64,000 nt of DNA, from contig CALXIO010000013.1 in assembly GCA_944388385.1 (NCBI GenBank), positions 1 through 64,000 on the forward strand. Direction: 5' to 3'. Of this stretch, positions 53,180-61,844 are shown piece after piece. The notes under the pieces are model-generated. The model worked only from the letters and a program-made list of their open reading frames with translations, had not been told where the DNA came from and ran no database searches. The DNA is from an uncultured Ruminiclostridium sp. GTDB taxonomy: Bacteria; Bacillota; Clostridia; Oscillospirales; Ruminococcaceae. The position numbers and the translations under genes are program-made. How positions within the stretch are numbered: position 1 is the first letter of the stretch; each line of letters opens with the position of its first letter.

Positions 53180-53644
53180 ATGGAAAAGCAGGAAACAAAG
53201 ACAATAGCGGAAAATCGCAAGGCAAGGCATGACTATTTTATACTGGAAAGCTATGAGGCAGGAATTGAGCTTACCGGCACAGAGGTAAAGTCAATCCGTG
53301 AGGGCGGACTTAATTTAAAGGACAGCTGGATTGCAATAGAAAACGGTGAGGCTATTATAAAGCAGATGCACATTTCCCCCTATGAAAAGGGCAATATCTT
53401 CAATAAGGACCCTTTAAGAGAAAGGCGTCTTCTTTTGCATAAAAGGGAAATTATGAAGCTTTTAGGCCAGGTAAAGCAGGGCGGCCTTACACTTATTCCC
53501 ATTTCGGTATATTTTAAGGGAAGCAGAGTAAAGGTTCAGGTGGGACTTTGCAAGGGTAAGAAGCTCCACGACAAGAGGGATTCAATAGCTCAGCGTGACG
53601 CAAAGCGTACCATAGACAGAGCCTTAAAACAACGTAATCAATAA
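53180..53644 (+). CDS. smpB: SsrA-binding protein SmpB
   Basis: 154 residues. Signatures [29 protein letters not shown], here as ARHDYFILE and [13 protein letters not shown], then [17 protein letters not shown] near the C-terminus. It brings tmRNA to stalled ribosomes. AGAGGTGAT precedes the ATG. No tmRNA gene was seen nearby; the next transcript is a tRNA. Confidence 0.97.
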   Translation: MEKQETKTIAENRKARHDYFILESYEAGIELTGTEVKSIREGGLNLKDSWIAIENGEAIIKQMHISPYEKGNIFNKDPLRERRLLLHKREIMKLLGQVKQGGLTLIPISVYFKGSRVKVQVGLCKGKKLHDKRDSIAQRDAKRTIDRALKQRNQ

Positions 53645-53671
53645 TTTTTTTAAAAAATTTTAAAAAAGGTA

Positions 53672-53700
53672 TTGACAAATCAGAAATGATTTGCTATAAT
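53672..53700 (+). promoter_or_regulatory. tRNA-Leu promoter
   Basis: Consensus TTGACA (53672-53677), 17 bases, TATAAT (53695-53700), ending 15 bases before the tRNA. Confidence 0.85.
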
Positions 53701-53715
53701 ATAATACGTTGATTA

Positions 53716-53802
53716 GCGGGGATGCTGGAATCGGCAGACAGGCAAGCTTGAGGTGCTTGTGTCAGTATTGGCGTGAGGGTTCAAGTCCCTTTCCCCGCAC
53801 CA
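53716..53802 (+). tRNA. tRNA-Leu (anticodon GAG)
   Basis: 87 bases including an encoded CCA. Acceptor GCGGGGA pairs with TCCCCGC. The anticodon arm CAAGC-TTGAGGT-GCTTG gives anticodon GAG, reading CUU/CUC leucine codons. The long variable arm of a class II tRNA and the T-loop GTTCAAGTC are visible. Confidence 0.96.
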
Positions 53803-53803
53803 C

Positions 53804-53834
53804 ACCGGAACGGTTTAAACCGTTCCGGTTTTTT
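53804..53834 (+). terminator. Terminator after tRNA-Leu
   Basis: Perfect palindrome with arm CCGGAACGGTTT, followed by TTTTTT, immediately after the tRNA CCA. Confidence 0.92.
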
Positions 53835-53861
53835 ATTATGTGAAATTTTAAAATAAACATA

Positions 53862-53889
53862 AAAAAAGCGGACAAATGTCCGCTTTTTT
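53862..53889 (-). terminator. Terminator after spoIIE
   Basis: Stem AAGCGGACA/TGTCCGCTT with A and T runs on both sides, touching the spoIIE stop codon. Confidence 0.88.
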
Positions 53890-56165
53890 CAGTCCCTCAC
53901 AAGCCTCAACCCAACAACCGAAATATCGTCCTCCTTGCCATCCCTTGAATAAAATCTTGCTGTATCTGCTATTACCTTTACCAGCTCTTCAAGGGGGGTG
54001 TCCTTATTTTCTATTTCTCTGAAAAGCCAGTTTTCGCTTACCTCTACCCCGTCGCTGATCATTATAACAACATCATTATCCTGTAGTCTTATTTCCCTTT
54101 GGGTATAGCTGCTGTCAGCCTCCACTCCCATCGGCATACCTGAGGGCGGGACTGTTATATGCCGCTTGCCGCTTTTTATATAGGTCTGGGCCGCACCTGC
54201 CTTATATATTTTTCCGTCGCCGCTGTAAAGGTCAACTGTGCAAATATCTAAAGTGGCAAAGCTCTCATCCTCGCTTTTTACCATAAGGGCGGTATTTATT
54301 ATTTCCAAGGCGGCGCATAATCCCATGCCGGATTTAAGCAGTCTTACAAGCATTCCCCCTGCAAAGGTGGAATCCACCCTTGCCCTGGCACCGCTTCCCA
54401 TACCGTCTGAAAGTATCAGATAGGCTGTGCCCTTGGTGTCTGTAAAGCTCTCAAAATAATCTCCGCAGGCCTTACCCTCATTCTTTGAAAGCTGGCATAT
54501 TGCCGTTTCTATATAATAGGGGGTCTTTGACAGCATAACCATTTTATATATACCTCCGCTGTGGCTTAATGTGGGAGGGTCAAACTGCCGTCTCAGTCCT
54601 ATTGAAAAGGCCTCGCATATATCCTTTGCCGGGGCAAAGCTGCCCTTTGTGGTATATGCCTCAACGGTAATATTCCCCCTTTGGCCTACCGTCACATTTA
54701 CCGTTTCTATCTTCTCACAGCCTGCCTTTGATAAAAGCTCTGCGGCGGTGGTATTGTAATCGGTCATGGTTTTACTGCCGTATTCCTCGTTATTTGCGAA
54801 TTCCTCCAGCATATTCTCCGTAGCGGCAAGCTGTACGGTAAGTATTCTTCTCATGTCATCTATTCTTCGCTTTTCCCTTGCGCTGTTGATAAAAGCATCA
54901 TAAAGGGAGGATATTTTATTATACAGCTTCTCGGTATTTTTGCACCGTTCCCTGCACCTTACTGCAAATAATTCCGGGTTATATGCCTCTCCCCGTCTTA
55001 CCGATTCGGTAACCGTCATAAAGCCCTTTATAGTATCGCTGTATTCATTCCCCCAGCAAAGCATACTGTACCGGCATTTTTTACAGATACTGTCACAGGC
55101 GGTATCATATACCCAGGATATATCATTTACCACCCCGGGCTTTAAGGCCTCTGCGGTAATATCAAGGGTATGCCTTAAATCCGCAAGGGCGTTTGAAGTA
55201 AACCTCATTCTTTTGGAAAATAACGCCCTGTGGGAATTATCCAGTTCCCGTAGCTTCGCTAAGGTACTGCCTGCCCTTTCCTGTGGCATTGGCATTATAA
55301 GGGCAATAGCGCCGCTTAAAAATATATTCGCCATAAGCTGCATACTGTCATTGTTCATGGTAAAAAGCATGGCGCATACTGTTGCTGTAAGGGCATAAGC
55401 CCCCACCGCAAAAAGCCGTTTATCCTTGTCTATGCTTCCGGCTATTGCACCTGCTATGCAAAGTACCGGGCATAATATGATATTTCCCCCGGACACCGCC
55501 ACCCCCACAGCACAGGCTGTACCGGATATTGCCGCTCCGCCGCTTTTGTATCTTAAAGCTGAGTAGCAGGAAACAATGCCGGAAAATATTACTCCCAGAT
55601 TAAATACCCCCACCCCAAAGCCGGAAAGCACAAAGGATGCTATTATAAGTACGGTTATTATGCTGAATATTCCCACCGGGGTTTTAGTTATGGTTATATC
55701 GGATATTTCCCGGTTTTTTATTATTCTTTGGGTGTTTATCATGGCATAGCTTCCTGCGGCGGCAAATATTCCGCAGGCTATGGCATTTATTACCCCGGTT
55801 ACCCCATGGCATAAAAGAAGATCAATTCCCAAAACTCCTACCCCGGCGGTTATTGAGCTTAATATATCGGATAATCTTCCACCCCTTCTTGAAAACATCA
55901 TTCTTACCGCCATTACCGATAAAAGTGCGGACATATATAACAGCTTGTCCTCAAAGCTGCCGGTAATAAGATAGCCTATAACCGTTCCTAAATATCCGCT
56001 TACACAGTCAATACCCGCAAGGGCGGATATAAATGAGGCGGAAAATGGAGAGGGATTTTCAAGCACGTCTCCTAATGATATTGCCGCCCCCATAAGGCCA
56101 ACGGCTATTGTTCTTAATATTCCCCCGGAGGTTACTCTTTGTGATGTATATACCTTTCCTGACAT
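53889..56165 (-). CDS. spoIIE: Stage II sporulation protein E, membrane PP2C phosphatase
   Basis: Start at the ATG 56165 (MSGKVYTSQR) with AAAGGG nine bases upstream; a TTG at 56183 is in frame but less likely. About 758 residues: ten or so hydrophobic segments in residues 20-310, a coiled/oligomerisation region with four Cys around CDSICKKCRYSMLC, and a C-terminal PP2C domain (LILSDGMGSGARARVDS, VVIMISDGVEVSEN). Known: SpoIIE dephosphorylates SpoIIAA and so releases sigma F in the forespore; it also associates with FtsZ. It marks the organism as a spore former or recent descendant of one. Confidence 0.95.
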   Translation of the reverse strand: MSGKVYTSQRVTSGGILRTIAVGLMGAAISLGDVLENPSPFSASFISALAGIDCVSGYLGTVIGYLITGSFEDKLLYMSALLSVMAVRMMFSRRGGRLSDILSSITAGVGVLGIDLLLCHGVTGVINAIACGIFAAAGSYAMINTQRIIKNREISDITITKTPVGIFSIITVLIIASFVLSGFGVGVFNLGVIFSGIVSCYSALRYKSGGAAISGTACAVGVAVSGGNIILCPVLCIAGAIAGSIDKDKRLFAVGAYALTATVCAMLFTMNNDSMQLMANIFLSGAIALIMPMPQERAGSTLAKLRELDNSHRALFSKRMRFTSNALADLRHTLDITAEALKPGVVNDISWVYDTACDSICKKCRYSMLCWGNEYSDTIKGFMTVTESVRRGEAYNPELFAVRCRERCKNTEKLYNKISSLYDAFINSAREKRRIDDMRRILTVQLAATENMLEEFANNEEYGSKTMTDYNTTAAELLSKAGCEKIETVNVTVGQRGNITVEAYTTKGSFAPAKDICEAFSIGLRRQFDPPTLSHSGGIYKMVMLSKTPYYIETAICQLSKNEGKACGDYFESFTDTKGTAYLILSDGMGSGARARVDSTFAGGMLVRLLKSGMGLCAALEIINTALMVKSEDESFATLDICTVDLYSGDGKIYKAGAAQTYIKSGKRHITVPPSGMPMGVEADSSYTQREIRLQDNDVVIMISDGVEVSENWLFREIENKDTPLEELVKVIADTARFYSRDGKEDDISVVGLRLVRD

Positions 56166-56191
56166 TTTAACATTCCCTTTCAAAATAATAA

Positions 56192-56218
56192 AAGCACAGA
56201 TTTAACTTATCTGTGCTT
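56192..56218 (-). terminator. Terminator after rsmA, upstream of spoIIE
   Basis: 10-bp perfect stem AAGCACAGAT/ATCTGTGCTT, then TTATTATTTTG on the minus strand. It separates the radA-rsmA transcript from spoIIE. Confidence 0.8.
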
Positions 56219-56285
56219 AATATAACATATTATTTAATTCAAGGGTTGTCGTATTATGGCAATCGTACTCCATTATTCGCCTGTA

Positions 56286-57143
56286 TCACTTTAACTGCTC
56301 TATAATATGATAAAGGGCTACAAGATCCTCCATTAAAAGATTTTCTGCGCGGGCGGTGGGGCTAATGCCCTTTTGTGTCATTTCCCTGCTTAAAATTTCC
56401 TTCGATATCTTGAAATTAGCGGAAAGTGGGTTTATTATCTGCTTTCTTCTTTGGGAAAAGGCACAGCGTACCACCTCAAAAAACAGCTTTTCGTTTTCCG
56501 CCTTATAGGGCTTTTCCTTATGTAGGGTAAGCCTTATAACTGCGCTGTCCACATTTGGGGAGGGCATAAATGAGCCTCTGTTTACCCTGAACAGCTTCTC
56601 GGCCTTGGCATAGTAATTTACCGCCACGGTAATAGCAGAGCTGTCACGGCTGCCCACTTTAGCGCATATTCTGTCTGCCGCCTCTAACTGAACCATTATG
56701 GTAAGGCTTTTTACCCTTGTATTTTCCTCTAACACCTTCATTATTACCGGGGAGGTTATATAATAGGGGAGATTAGCACAAAGGATAACATCCATATCCG
56801 GGAATTTTTCCTCAATGAGCTTGTTTAAGTCTATTTCCAGCACATCGGCAAAAATTACCTCTGTATTGTCAAATTCGGCTAAGGTTTCCTCTAAAATGGG
56901 GGCAAGTCCCTTATCTATCTCAATAGCCACCACCTTTTTACATCTTTTTGCAAGCTCGGTGGTTAAAACTCCCACTCCCGTCCCTATTTCGATAGCGCCT
57001 GTATTTTCATCAGCGCCGCCCATTTCCGCTATTTTAGGACACACAGAAGGGTTTACAAGGAAATTCTGCCCTAAGGATTTTGTAAAGGAAAATCCGTGAC
57101 GCTCAAATAGTGAGCGTATGGTGGAAATATCCGTAAGCCTCAT
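56286..57143 (-). CDS. rsmA: 16S rRNA dimethyladenosine transferase
   Basis: 285 residues. KSLGQNFLVNPSV, the SAM loop AIEIGTGVGVLTTELA, the catalytic CANLPYYITSPVIM and FSQRRKQI are typical of RsmA/KsgA, which dimethylates A1518 and A1519 of 16S rRNA. Its ATG overlaps the radA stop by one base (TAATG). Confidence 0.96.
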   Translation of the reverse strand: MRLTDISTIRSLFERHGFSFTKSLGQNFLVNPSVCPKIAEMGGADENTGAIEIGTGVGVLTTELAKRCKKVVAIEIDKGLAPILEETLAEFDNTEVIFADVLEIDLNKLIEEKFPDMDVILCANLPYYITSPVIMKVLEENTRVKSLTIMVQLEAADRICAKVGSRDSSAITVAVNYYAKAEKLFRVNRGSFMPSPNVDSAVIRLTLHKEKPYKAENEKLFFEVVRCAFSQRRKQIINPLSANFKISKEILSREMTQKGISPTARAENLLMEDLVALYHIIEQLK

Positions 57144-58525
57144 TATTTTTTCTCCTCTTTATTGTCTATGGTTTCCAGCACCTTAAATGCCTGCCTTAAA
57201 TTTGCCACACCATAGATGCTTATATTGTAATTCTCAGACTTGTCTAAGTCCTTTAAGGAGGCCTTTGGTACTATACACTTTGTAAAGCCCAGTCTTGCCG
57301 CCTCTCTTACCCTTTCCCTTATGTGGGATACGGCTCTTATTTCACCGCCTAAGCCCACCTCGCCGAATACCGCTAAGTCATCCCCGGTGGCCTTATCTGT
57401 AAGGCCCGAATAAAGGGCTATTGCAATAGCAAGGTCGCTTGCCGGCTCATCTATTCTGAGTCCGCCTATAATGTTTATATATACATCAAATGCCCCGAAT
57501 AAAAATCCGGCTCTTTTTTCAAGCACCGCAAGAAGCACACAAAGGCGGTTATAATCAAAGCCTGCGGATACCCTTCTCGGGGCAGTAAAGGCTGTTTTGC
57601 TGACTAAAGCCTGTACCTCAGCCAAAATAGGACGGGTGCCCTCCATGGTACAAAGTACGGTAATACCGCTTACCCCGGCAGGTCTGCCGGAAAGCAGCAT
57701 GGCTGAGGGGTTTTTAACCTCACAAAGTCCCTTATCCAGCATTTCAAATACGCCTATTTCATTAGTTGAGCCAAAACGATTCTTTGCGGCTCTGAGTATG
57801 CGGTAGCTGAGCTTATTATCCCCTTCAAAATAAAGCACGGTATCAACTATATGCTCAAGTACCTTAGGTCCTGCAATTCCTCCGTCCTTATTTACATGGC
57901 CTACCAAAAACACGGATATATCAAGGCTTTTTGCCATCTGCATAAAGCATTGGGTACATTCTCTTACCTGTACAAGACTACCCGGTACAGACTGTATGGA
58001 GCTTATCTGCATTGTCTGTATGGAGTCTATTATAACTACCTCAGGCTTTTCCTCTCTTATGCCCTCAATAATAGCATCACAATCGGTACAGGAGGAAATA
58101 TACAGCCCCTCACTGCAAACACCGAGGCGCTCTGCCCTCAGCTTTATCTGGCGCTCACTTTCCTCGCCGGAAATATATAATACCTTCTTATCATTTGCAA
58201 GGCTGTTACATATCTGTAAAAGCAGGGTGGATTTACCTATACCCGGGTCACCGCTGAGAAGCACAAGGGAGCCCTTTACAAGCCCTCCCCCCAAAACTCT
58301 GTCAAGCTCTGCCATGCCGGTATTGTATCTGGTTTCATCCTTGAAATCCACACCCTTAATGCTGTTTATATTAAGCCTTACACTACTGCTTTTTTGTGAT
58401 GATGTGCTTATCTGTACCTTTTCTTCAAGGGTGTTCCAGGAGCCGCAGGCATTACACCGGCCTTGCCATTTAGGGTATTCCTGACCACATTCATTACATA
58501 TATAAAGGGTTTTTGACTTAGCCAT
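57143..58525 (-). CDS. radA: DNA repair protein RadA
   Basis: 460 residues. N-terminal zinc finger CNECGQEYPKWQGRCNAC, Walker A GDPGIGKST, the RadA motif KNRFGSTNEIG and a C-terminal Lon-protease-like domain (ASDLAIAIALYSG) without a protease site. It is a RecA-like branch-migration helicase for recombination. It is first in a pair with rsmA and follows the amidase gene by 18 bases. Confidence 0.96.
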   Translation of the reverse strand: MAKSKTLYICNECGQEYPKWQGRCNACGSWNTLEEKVQISTSSQKSSSVRLNINSIKGVDFKDETRYNTGMAELDRVLGGGLVKGSLVLLSGDPGIGKSTLLLQICNSLANDKKVLYISGEESERQIKLRAERLGVCSEGLYISSCTDCDAIIEGIREEKPEVVIIDSIQTMQISSIQSVPGSLVQVRECTQCFMQMAKSLDISVFLVGHVNKDGGIAGPKVLEHIVDTVLYFEGDNKLSYRILRAAKNRFGSTNEIGVFEMLDKGLCEVKNPSAMLLSGRPAGVSGITVLCTMEGTRPILAEVQALVSKTAFTAPRRVSAGFDYNRLCVLLAVLEKRAGFLFGAFDVYINIIGGLRIDEPASDLAIAIALYSGLTDKATGDDLAVFGEVGLGGEIRAVSHIRERVREAARLGFTKCIVPKASLKDLDKSENYNISIYGVANLRQAFKVLETIDNKEEKK

Positions 58526-58543
58526 TAAACATCCTCATTTCTT

Positions 58544-59275
58544 TTACTTAGCTAAAAGATATTGTATTATTCCGTCATAAATAACAAAGGCTATCTTTTT
58601 CTGATACTGTTCATCATTTAACTGTACCGCTTCCTCGGGATTTGACAAAAATCCGCACTCAATAAGCACCGCCGGTACATAGGTAGACTTAAAAAGATAT
58701 AATTCATCCCCGGACTGCTTTATTTCACGATTGTTATAGGGCTGTATAAGGCGGAAATTATCCTGCATTATCTGTGCTATCTGCCTGTTGTCCGGGTTGT
58801 TGGTATTATAGAATATCTGTGCGCCCTTATACTGACTTTCGGTATACTTATTCTGATGCACCGATATAAAAATACATTCGTCGCTGTGCTGAATTATATC
58901 AAGGCGGTTTTTCATATCGGAAATCTTCTGCTCCCGTACCCCCTCAATTCCATCATCATGGATGGAAATGTCCGTTTCCCTTGTGAGTACCACATTAAAG
59001 CCGGAAAGCAAAAGTATATCCCGGAGATTTTTCACTATGGCAAGATTGATATTCTTTTCAAGCTCTCCGTTTACCCCCACAGCACCGCTGTCCATACCTC
59101 CGTGACCTGCATCAAGAACTATGGTTTTTCTTTCAATTACCGCATTACTTGTAACCGTAGTTACAAGGGGAGCATAATCAGCTGTCAGGGCTACCAGTAT
59201 AAAACAGCTGAGTAAAAGTATAACCGCCGGTATTTTGGATTTTTTAAAATCCGGCCTTATTTTAAACAGTTTCAT
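58544..59275 (-). CDS. cwlD: N-acetylmuramoyl-L-alanine amidase, CwlD-like
   Basis: Start set at 59275 (MKLFKIRP), ten bases after GGAGG; upstream in-frame ATGs are too close to or before that site. 243 residues: an N-terminal membrane anchor or signal (IPAVILLLSCFILVALTA) and an Amidase_3 domain with the zinc ligands in VLDAGHGGMDSGAVG, ETDISIHDDG and ISVHQNKY, and the catalytic Glu in VLIECGFLSNPEEA. CwlD removes stem peptides to make muramic delta-lactam in the spore cortex; the name is chosen for size, domain and neighbouring sporulation gene, but a vegetative amidase is possible. Confidence 0.85.
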   Translation of the reverse strand: MKLFKIRPDFKKSKIPAVILLLSCFILVALTADYAPLVTTVTSNAVIERKTIVLDAGHGGMDSGAVGVNGELEKNINLAIVKNLRDILLLSGFNVVLTRETDISIHDDGIEGVREQKISDMKNRLDIIQHSDECIFISVHQNKYTESQYKGAQIFYNTNNPDNRQIAQIMQDNFRLIQPYNNREIKQSGDELYLFKSTYVPAVLIECGFLSNPEEAVQLNDEQYQKKIAFVIYDGIIQYLLAK

Positions 59276-59355
59276 ATTTCGCATACCTCCATAGCATTTG
59301 TACATAATATGATACAAGCTATGAGAATATACGAATATTTACAGAGTAAAAAACA

Positions 59356-59383
59356 GCGAAAAAAGTGTTCCCACCTTTTTCGC
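59356..59383 (-). terminator. Terminator after the GGDEF gene
   Basis: Minus-strand stem GCGAAAAAGGTG with CACTTTTTTCGC around a short loop, followed by TGTTTTTTAC, 17 bases after the stop. Confidence 0.8.
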
Positions 59384-59400
59384 TTATTTTTTATTAAGAA

Positions 59401-61533
59401 TTAAGCATCGAGATTTTCGTTTTCGTCCTTTTCAGCCTCAGGCTCATCAGACTCAGCAACGATAGGCTCAGGCTCAATTGCCTCAGGCTCGGGCTTAGGA
59501 GCAGGAGTCTTTCTAACATTCTCACGGTTAAGAATACCGTAGTTTGACTTACCGTTCTTCTTGATCTTGTACATGGCGTCATCTGCCATACCGATAATCT
59601 CATCAACTCGCATTGAGGAATCTCTGATTATTGAAATACCGATACTTGTATTTACTGAAAGCTTTTCGCCGTTGTCGGATACAAAGCCTTCCTGAAGATC
59701 CGTAAGTATCTTCTTTGCAACCTCTGAGGGGTCGTTTACCTCAATATTTCTTACGCAGGCTACAAATTCGTCGCCGCCGTAACGACCTGCTGTACCAAAT
59801 CCGTCTATTGTCTTGTTGATCGTATTGGCAACAAACTTAAGTACCTGGTCACCGGTTGCGTGGCTGTATTTATCATTGAATATCTTAAAGTCGTCAACGT
59901 CAATAAAGAGAATAGCAAATTCCTGCTTTCTTGCATTGATAAGCTCGATTTCGTTATCAATAGTACGCTCAATGGATTCACGGTTGTAAAGACCTGTAAG
60001 TGAGTCAAAGCTTGCTCTTTCAACCAGCATCTGTTCACTCTTCTTAGCACGGTCAATATCCACGATAACGCCTACGATCTTAGCTATATTGCCCTCTCTG
60101 TCACGGATAATGGCTGTACGTACAAGTACCCAAATATAGTCGCCGTAGATGTTCTTCCAGCGGTATTCGTTACCTGTGAAGTTTTCACCCTTTGAAAGGC
60201 GTTCCAGATCCTTATGGTATCTGTCTGAATCATCGGGATGAACCTTAACCTTAAGTAAGAAGCTGTCACCGAAGTGATCGCTGGGGGCACGATAGCTGAA
60301 CTTCTTGTTGAAGTTGTTGGAGAAGATAACCTCATTCTTCTTGAATTTCCATTCAAAGATGATGTTATCTGACATATCAATGATTGTACGATATCTGCCT
60401 TCACTTACGATAATATCATCAATAAGGTCGTTGAAGGCTCTTGCAATTTCACCGTATTCGTTGTTACCGATAAGGTTGATACGTGCGTCATAGTCGCCTC
60501 TGCGAACCCTGATAAGTGTTTCTTCTATGTTCTTTATGGGCTTTGTGATAATAATTACAAGTACAACTGCCGCTGCAATAAGTACGATGGATGAAAGCAC
60601 TATTGTAGTGATCATAGTACCCTCAGCCGCACCGGATGCTGAATAAGCCTTCTGCTCTTCAGCAACAAGGGCAACTGTCCAGCCCATGTCTGTATCGTTT
60701 GCGTTGTTTACCTTCATGGTAAAGCCTACTGTAGGAAGGTTGTTGGCATCGTTACCCTGGAAGCTGTCCTTTCTTGTGGCTGTACCTGACTGAGCAGCCT
60801 CTACAAGTGTACCGTAGGGCTTGTTCTTATCTGTGCTTACATTACCCACATAAGCGCCGTCGATGATAGCACCGGTGGAATCAATGAGGATAAGACGGCT
60901 GTTGTTGGAGAACTGTGCATTTACACGGAAGTTCTTTAATCTGTCGCCGTTAAAGAATACAAGTACATTACGGTCGCCGCTCTTAGCCTTTATCATAAGC
61001 TTTGCAGTTGTGTCTGTTGCATTCTTTGAGGGGAATATGGGGTCAACTGACTCTCTCTCATTTTCGCCTGCGGATGCTGTAATATCTGATGAATAGCAGT
61101 ATACCACATTGTCATCTCTCTGGGAGATAATGTTGCTTACTGCATTTTCCATAGCTTCGTTGATCTCAATACCGCCTGTTACATACTGGGGCTTGCCGTT
61201 CTTATCGGTAATGATGATTCTTGTAATACCTAAGGGAGAATTTTTGCCCTCCTCAGGAATTATTGCATCATAAGCACTGATAAGATTCTTGAAATCTTCG
61301 TCGCTGTTTGACTTGAATGCAGGGTCAGCGGCAATCTTTTCAGCCTCATCTGCAAGAGTGGTAAAATACTCTGCAATATTGTTAGCCTGATGCTCTGTGA
61401 TACTCTTTGTAGCGTTTACAAAGTTATCAAAGGCAACGCTTTTCATCTGGATATTTGCAACAACTGCAAACACTATTGCCGGTAAAAGAATAAAGCACGA
61501 CAATATTAAAATAAGTGAACTTCTAATCTTCAT
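59401..61533 (-). CDS. Membrane sensor diguanylate cyclase (extracellular sensor-HAMP-PAS-GGDEF)
   Basis: Start set at 61533 (MKIRSSLIL); the longer frame to 61587 has no ribosome site. 710 residues: first helix (LILSCFILLPAIVFAVVA), an extracytoplasmic dCACHE-like domain of about 270 residues, a second helix (TTIVLSSIVLIAAAVVLVIII), HAMP (ITKPIKNIEETLIRVRRGDY), a PAS/PAC domain (DMSDNIIFEWKFKKNEV to VGVIVDIDRAK) and GGDEF with an intact GRYGGDEF loop and SFDSLTGLYNRES start. It should make c-di-GMP. No RxxD inhibitory site is visible five residues before the motif. A Pro/Glu-rich tail ends the protein. Confidence 0.9.
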   Translation of the reverse strand: MKIRSSLILILSCFILLPAIVFAVVANIQMKSVAFDNFVNATKSITEHQANNIAEYFTTLADEAEKIAADPAFKSNSDEDFKNLISAYDAIIPEEGKNSPLGITRIIITDKNGKPQYVTGGIEINEAMENAVSNIISQRDDNVVYCYSSDITASAGENERESVDPIFPSKNATDTTAKLMIKAKSGDRNVLVFFNGDRLKNFRVNAQFSNNSRLILIDSTGAIIDGAYVGNVSTDKNKPYGTLVEAAQSGTATRKDSFQGNDANNLPTVGFTMKVNNANDTDMGWTVALVAEEQKAYSASGAAEGTMITTIVLSSIVLIAAAVVLVIIITKPIKNIEETLIRVRRGDYDARINLIGNNEYGEIARAFNDLIDDIIVSEGRYRTIIDMSDNIIFEWKFKKNEVIFSNNFNKKFSYRAPSDHFGDSFLLKVKVHPDDSDRYHKDLERLSKGENFTGNEYRWKNIYGDYIWVLVRTAIIRDREGNIAKIVGVIVDIDRAKKSEQMLVERASFDSLTGLYNRESIERTIDNEIELINARKQEFAILFIDVDDFKIFNDKYSHATGDQVLKFVANTINKTIDGFGTAGRYGGDEFVACVRNIEVNDPSEVAKKILTDLQEGFVSDNGEKLSVNTSIGISIIRDSSMRVDEIIGMADDAMYKIKKNGKSNYGILNRENVRKTPAPKPEPEAIEPEPIVAESDEPEAEKDENENLDA

Positions 61534-61680
61534 GATCAGACCTACCCTTCCCATACCAATGGAATTTATAGTTGCGATAAATCGCATAAAGCAAGGCTAT
61601 TTCTGCCTTGAAAAATAACACGCCGAAACACACCTTGCAGGCGTTAGATATAGTATAACACATTTTTTTCAATTAGTAAA
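61534..61680 (-). promoter_or_regulatory. Promoter and structured leader of the GGDEF gene
   Basis: Minus strand TTTACT (61675-61680), 17 bases, TATACT (61652-61657). The leader of about 115 bases has two hairpins: AACGCC with GGCGTGTT followed by ATTTTT, and CAAGGC with GCCTTG. The first resembles a terminator. I do not find the conserved core of c-di-GMP riboswitches. Confidence 0.5.
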
Positions 61681-61782
61681 TCCATTTGTGGTGAATTTAT
61701 TAAAAATAACTAATATCGGCCTTGTTATTTTATATATTTGCACAAAATATTATGTAACTTTTTTCTTTTTATAGTATTCGTC

Positions 61783-61811
61783 TTGCCCAAAAATTCCGGC
61801 TATGCTATAAT
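61783..61811 (+). promoter_or_regulatory. Promoter of the MFS transporter gene
   Basis: TTGCCC (61783-61788), 17 bases, TATAAT (61806-61811). The -35 is weak, so an activator is possible. The divergent spacer 61681-61782 is AT-rich with nothing else seen. Confidence 0.6.
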
Positions 61812-61844
61812 TACGCTGTTTTCAGTTAAAGAGAGGTATCATTT

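Noticed and set aside
61534-61657. c-di-GMP riboswitch in front of the GGDEF gene
   Set aside because: The hairpins lack the conserved riboswitch core sequences that I could recognise.
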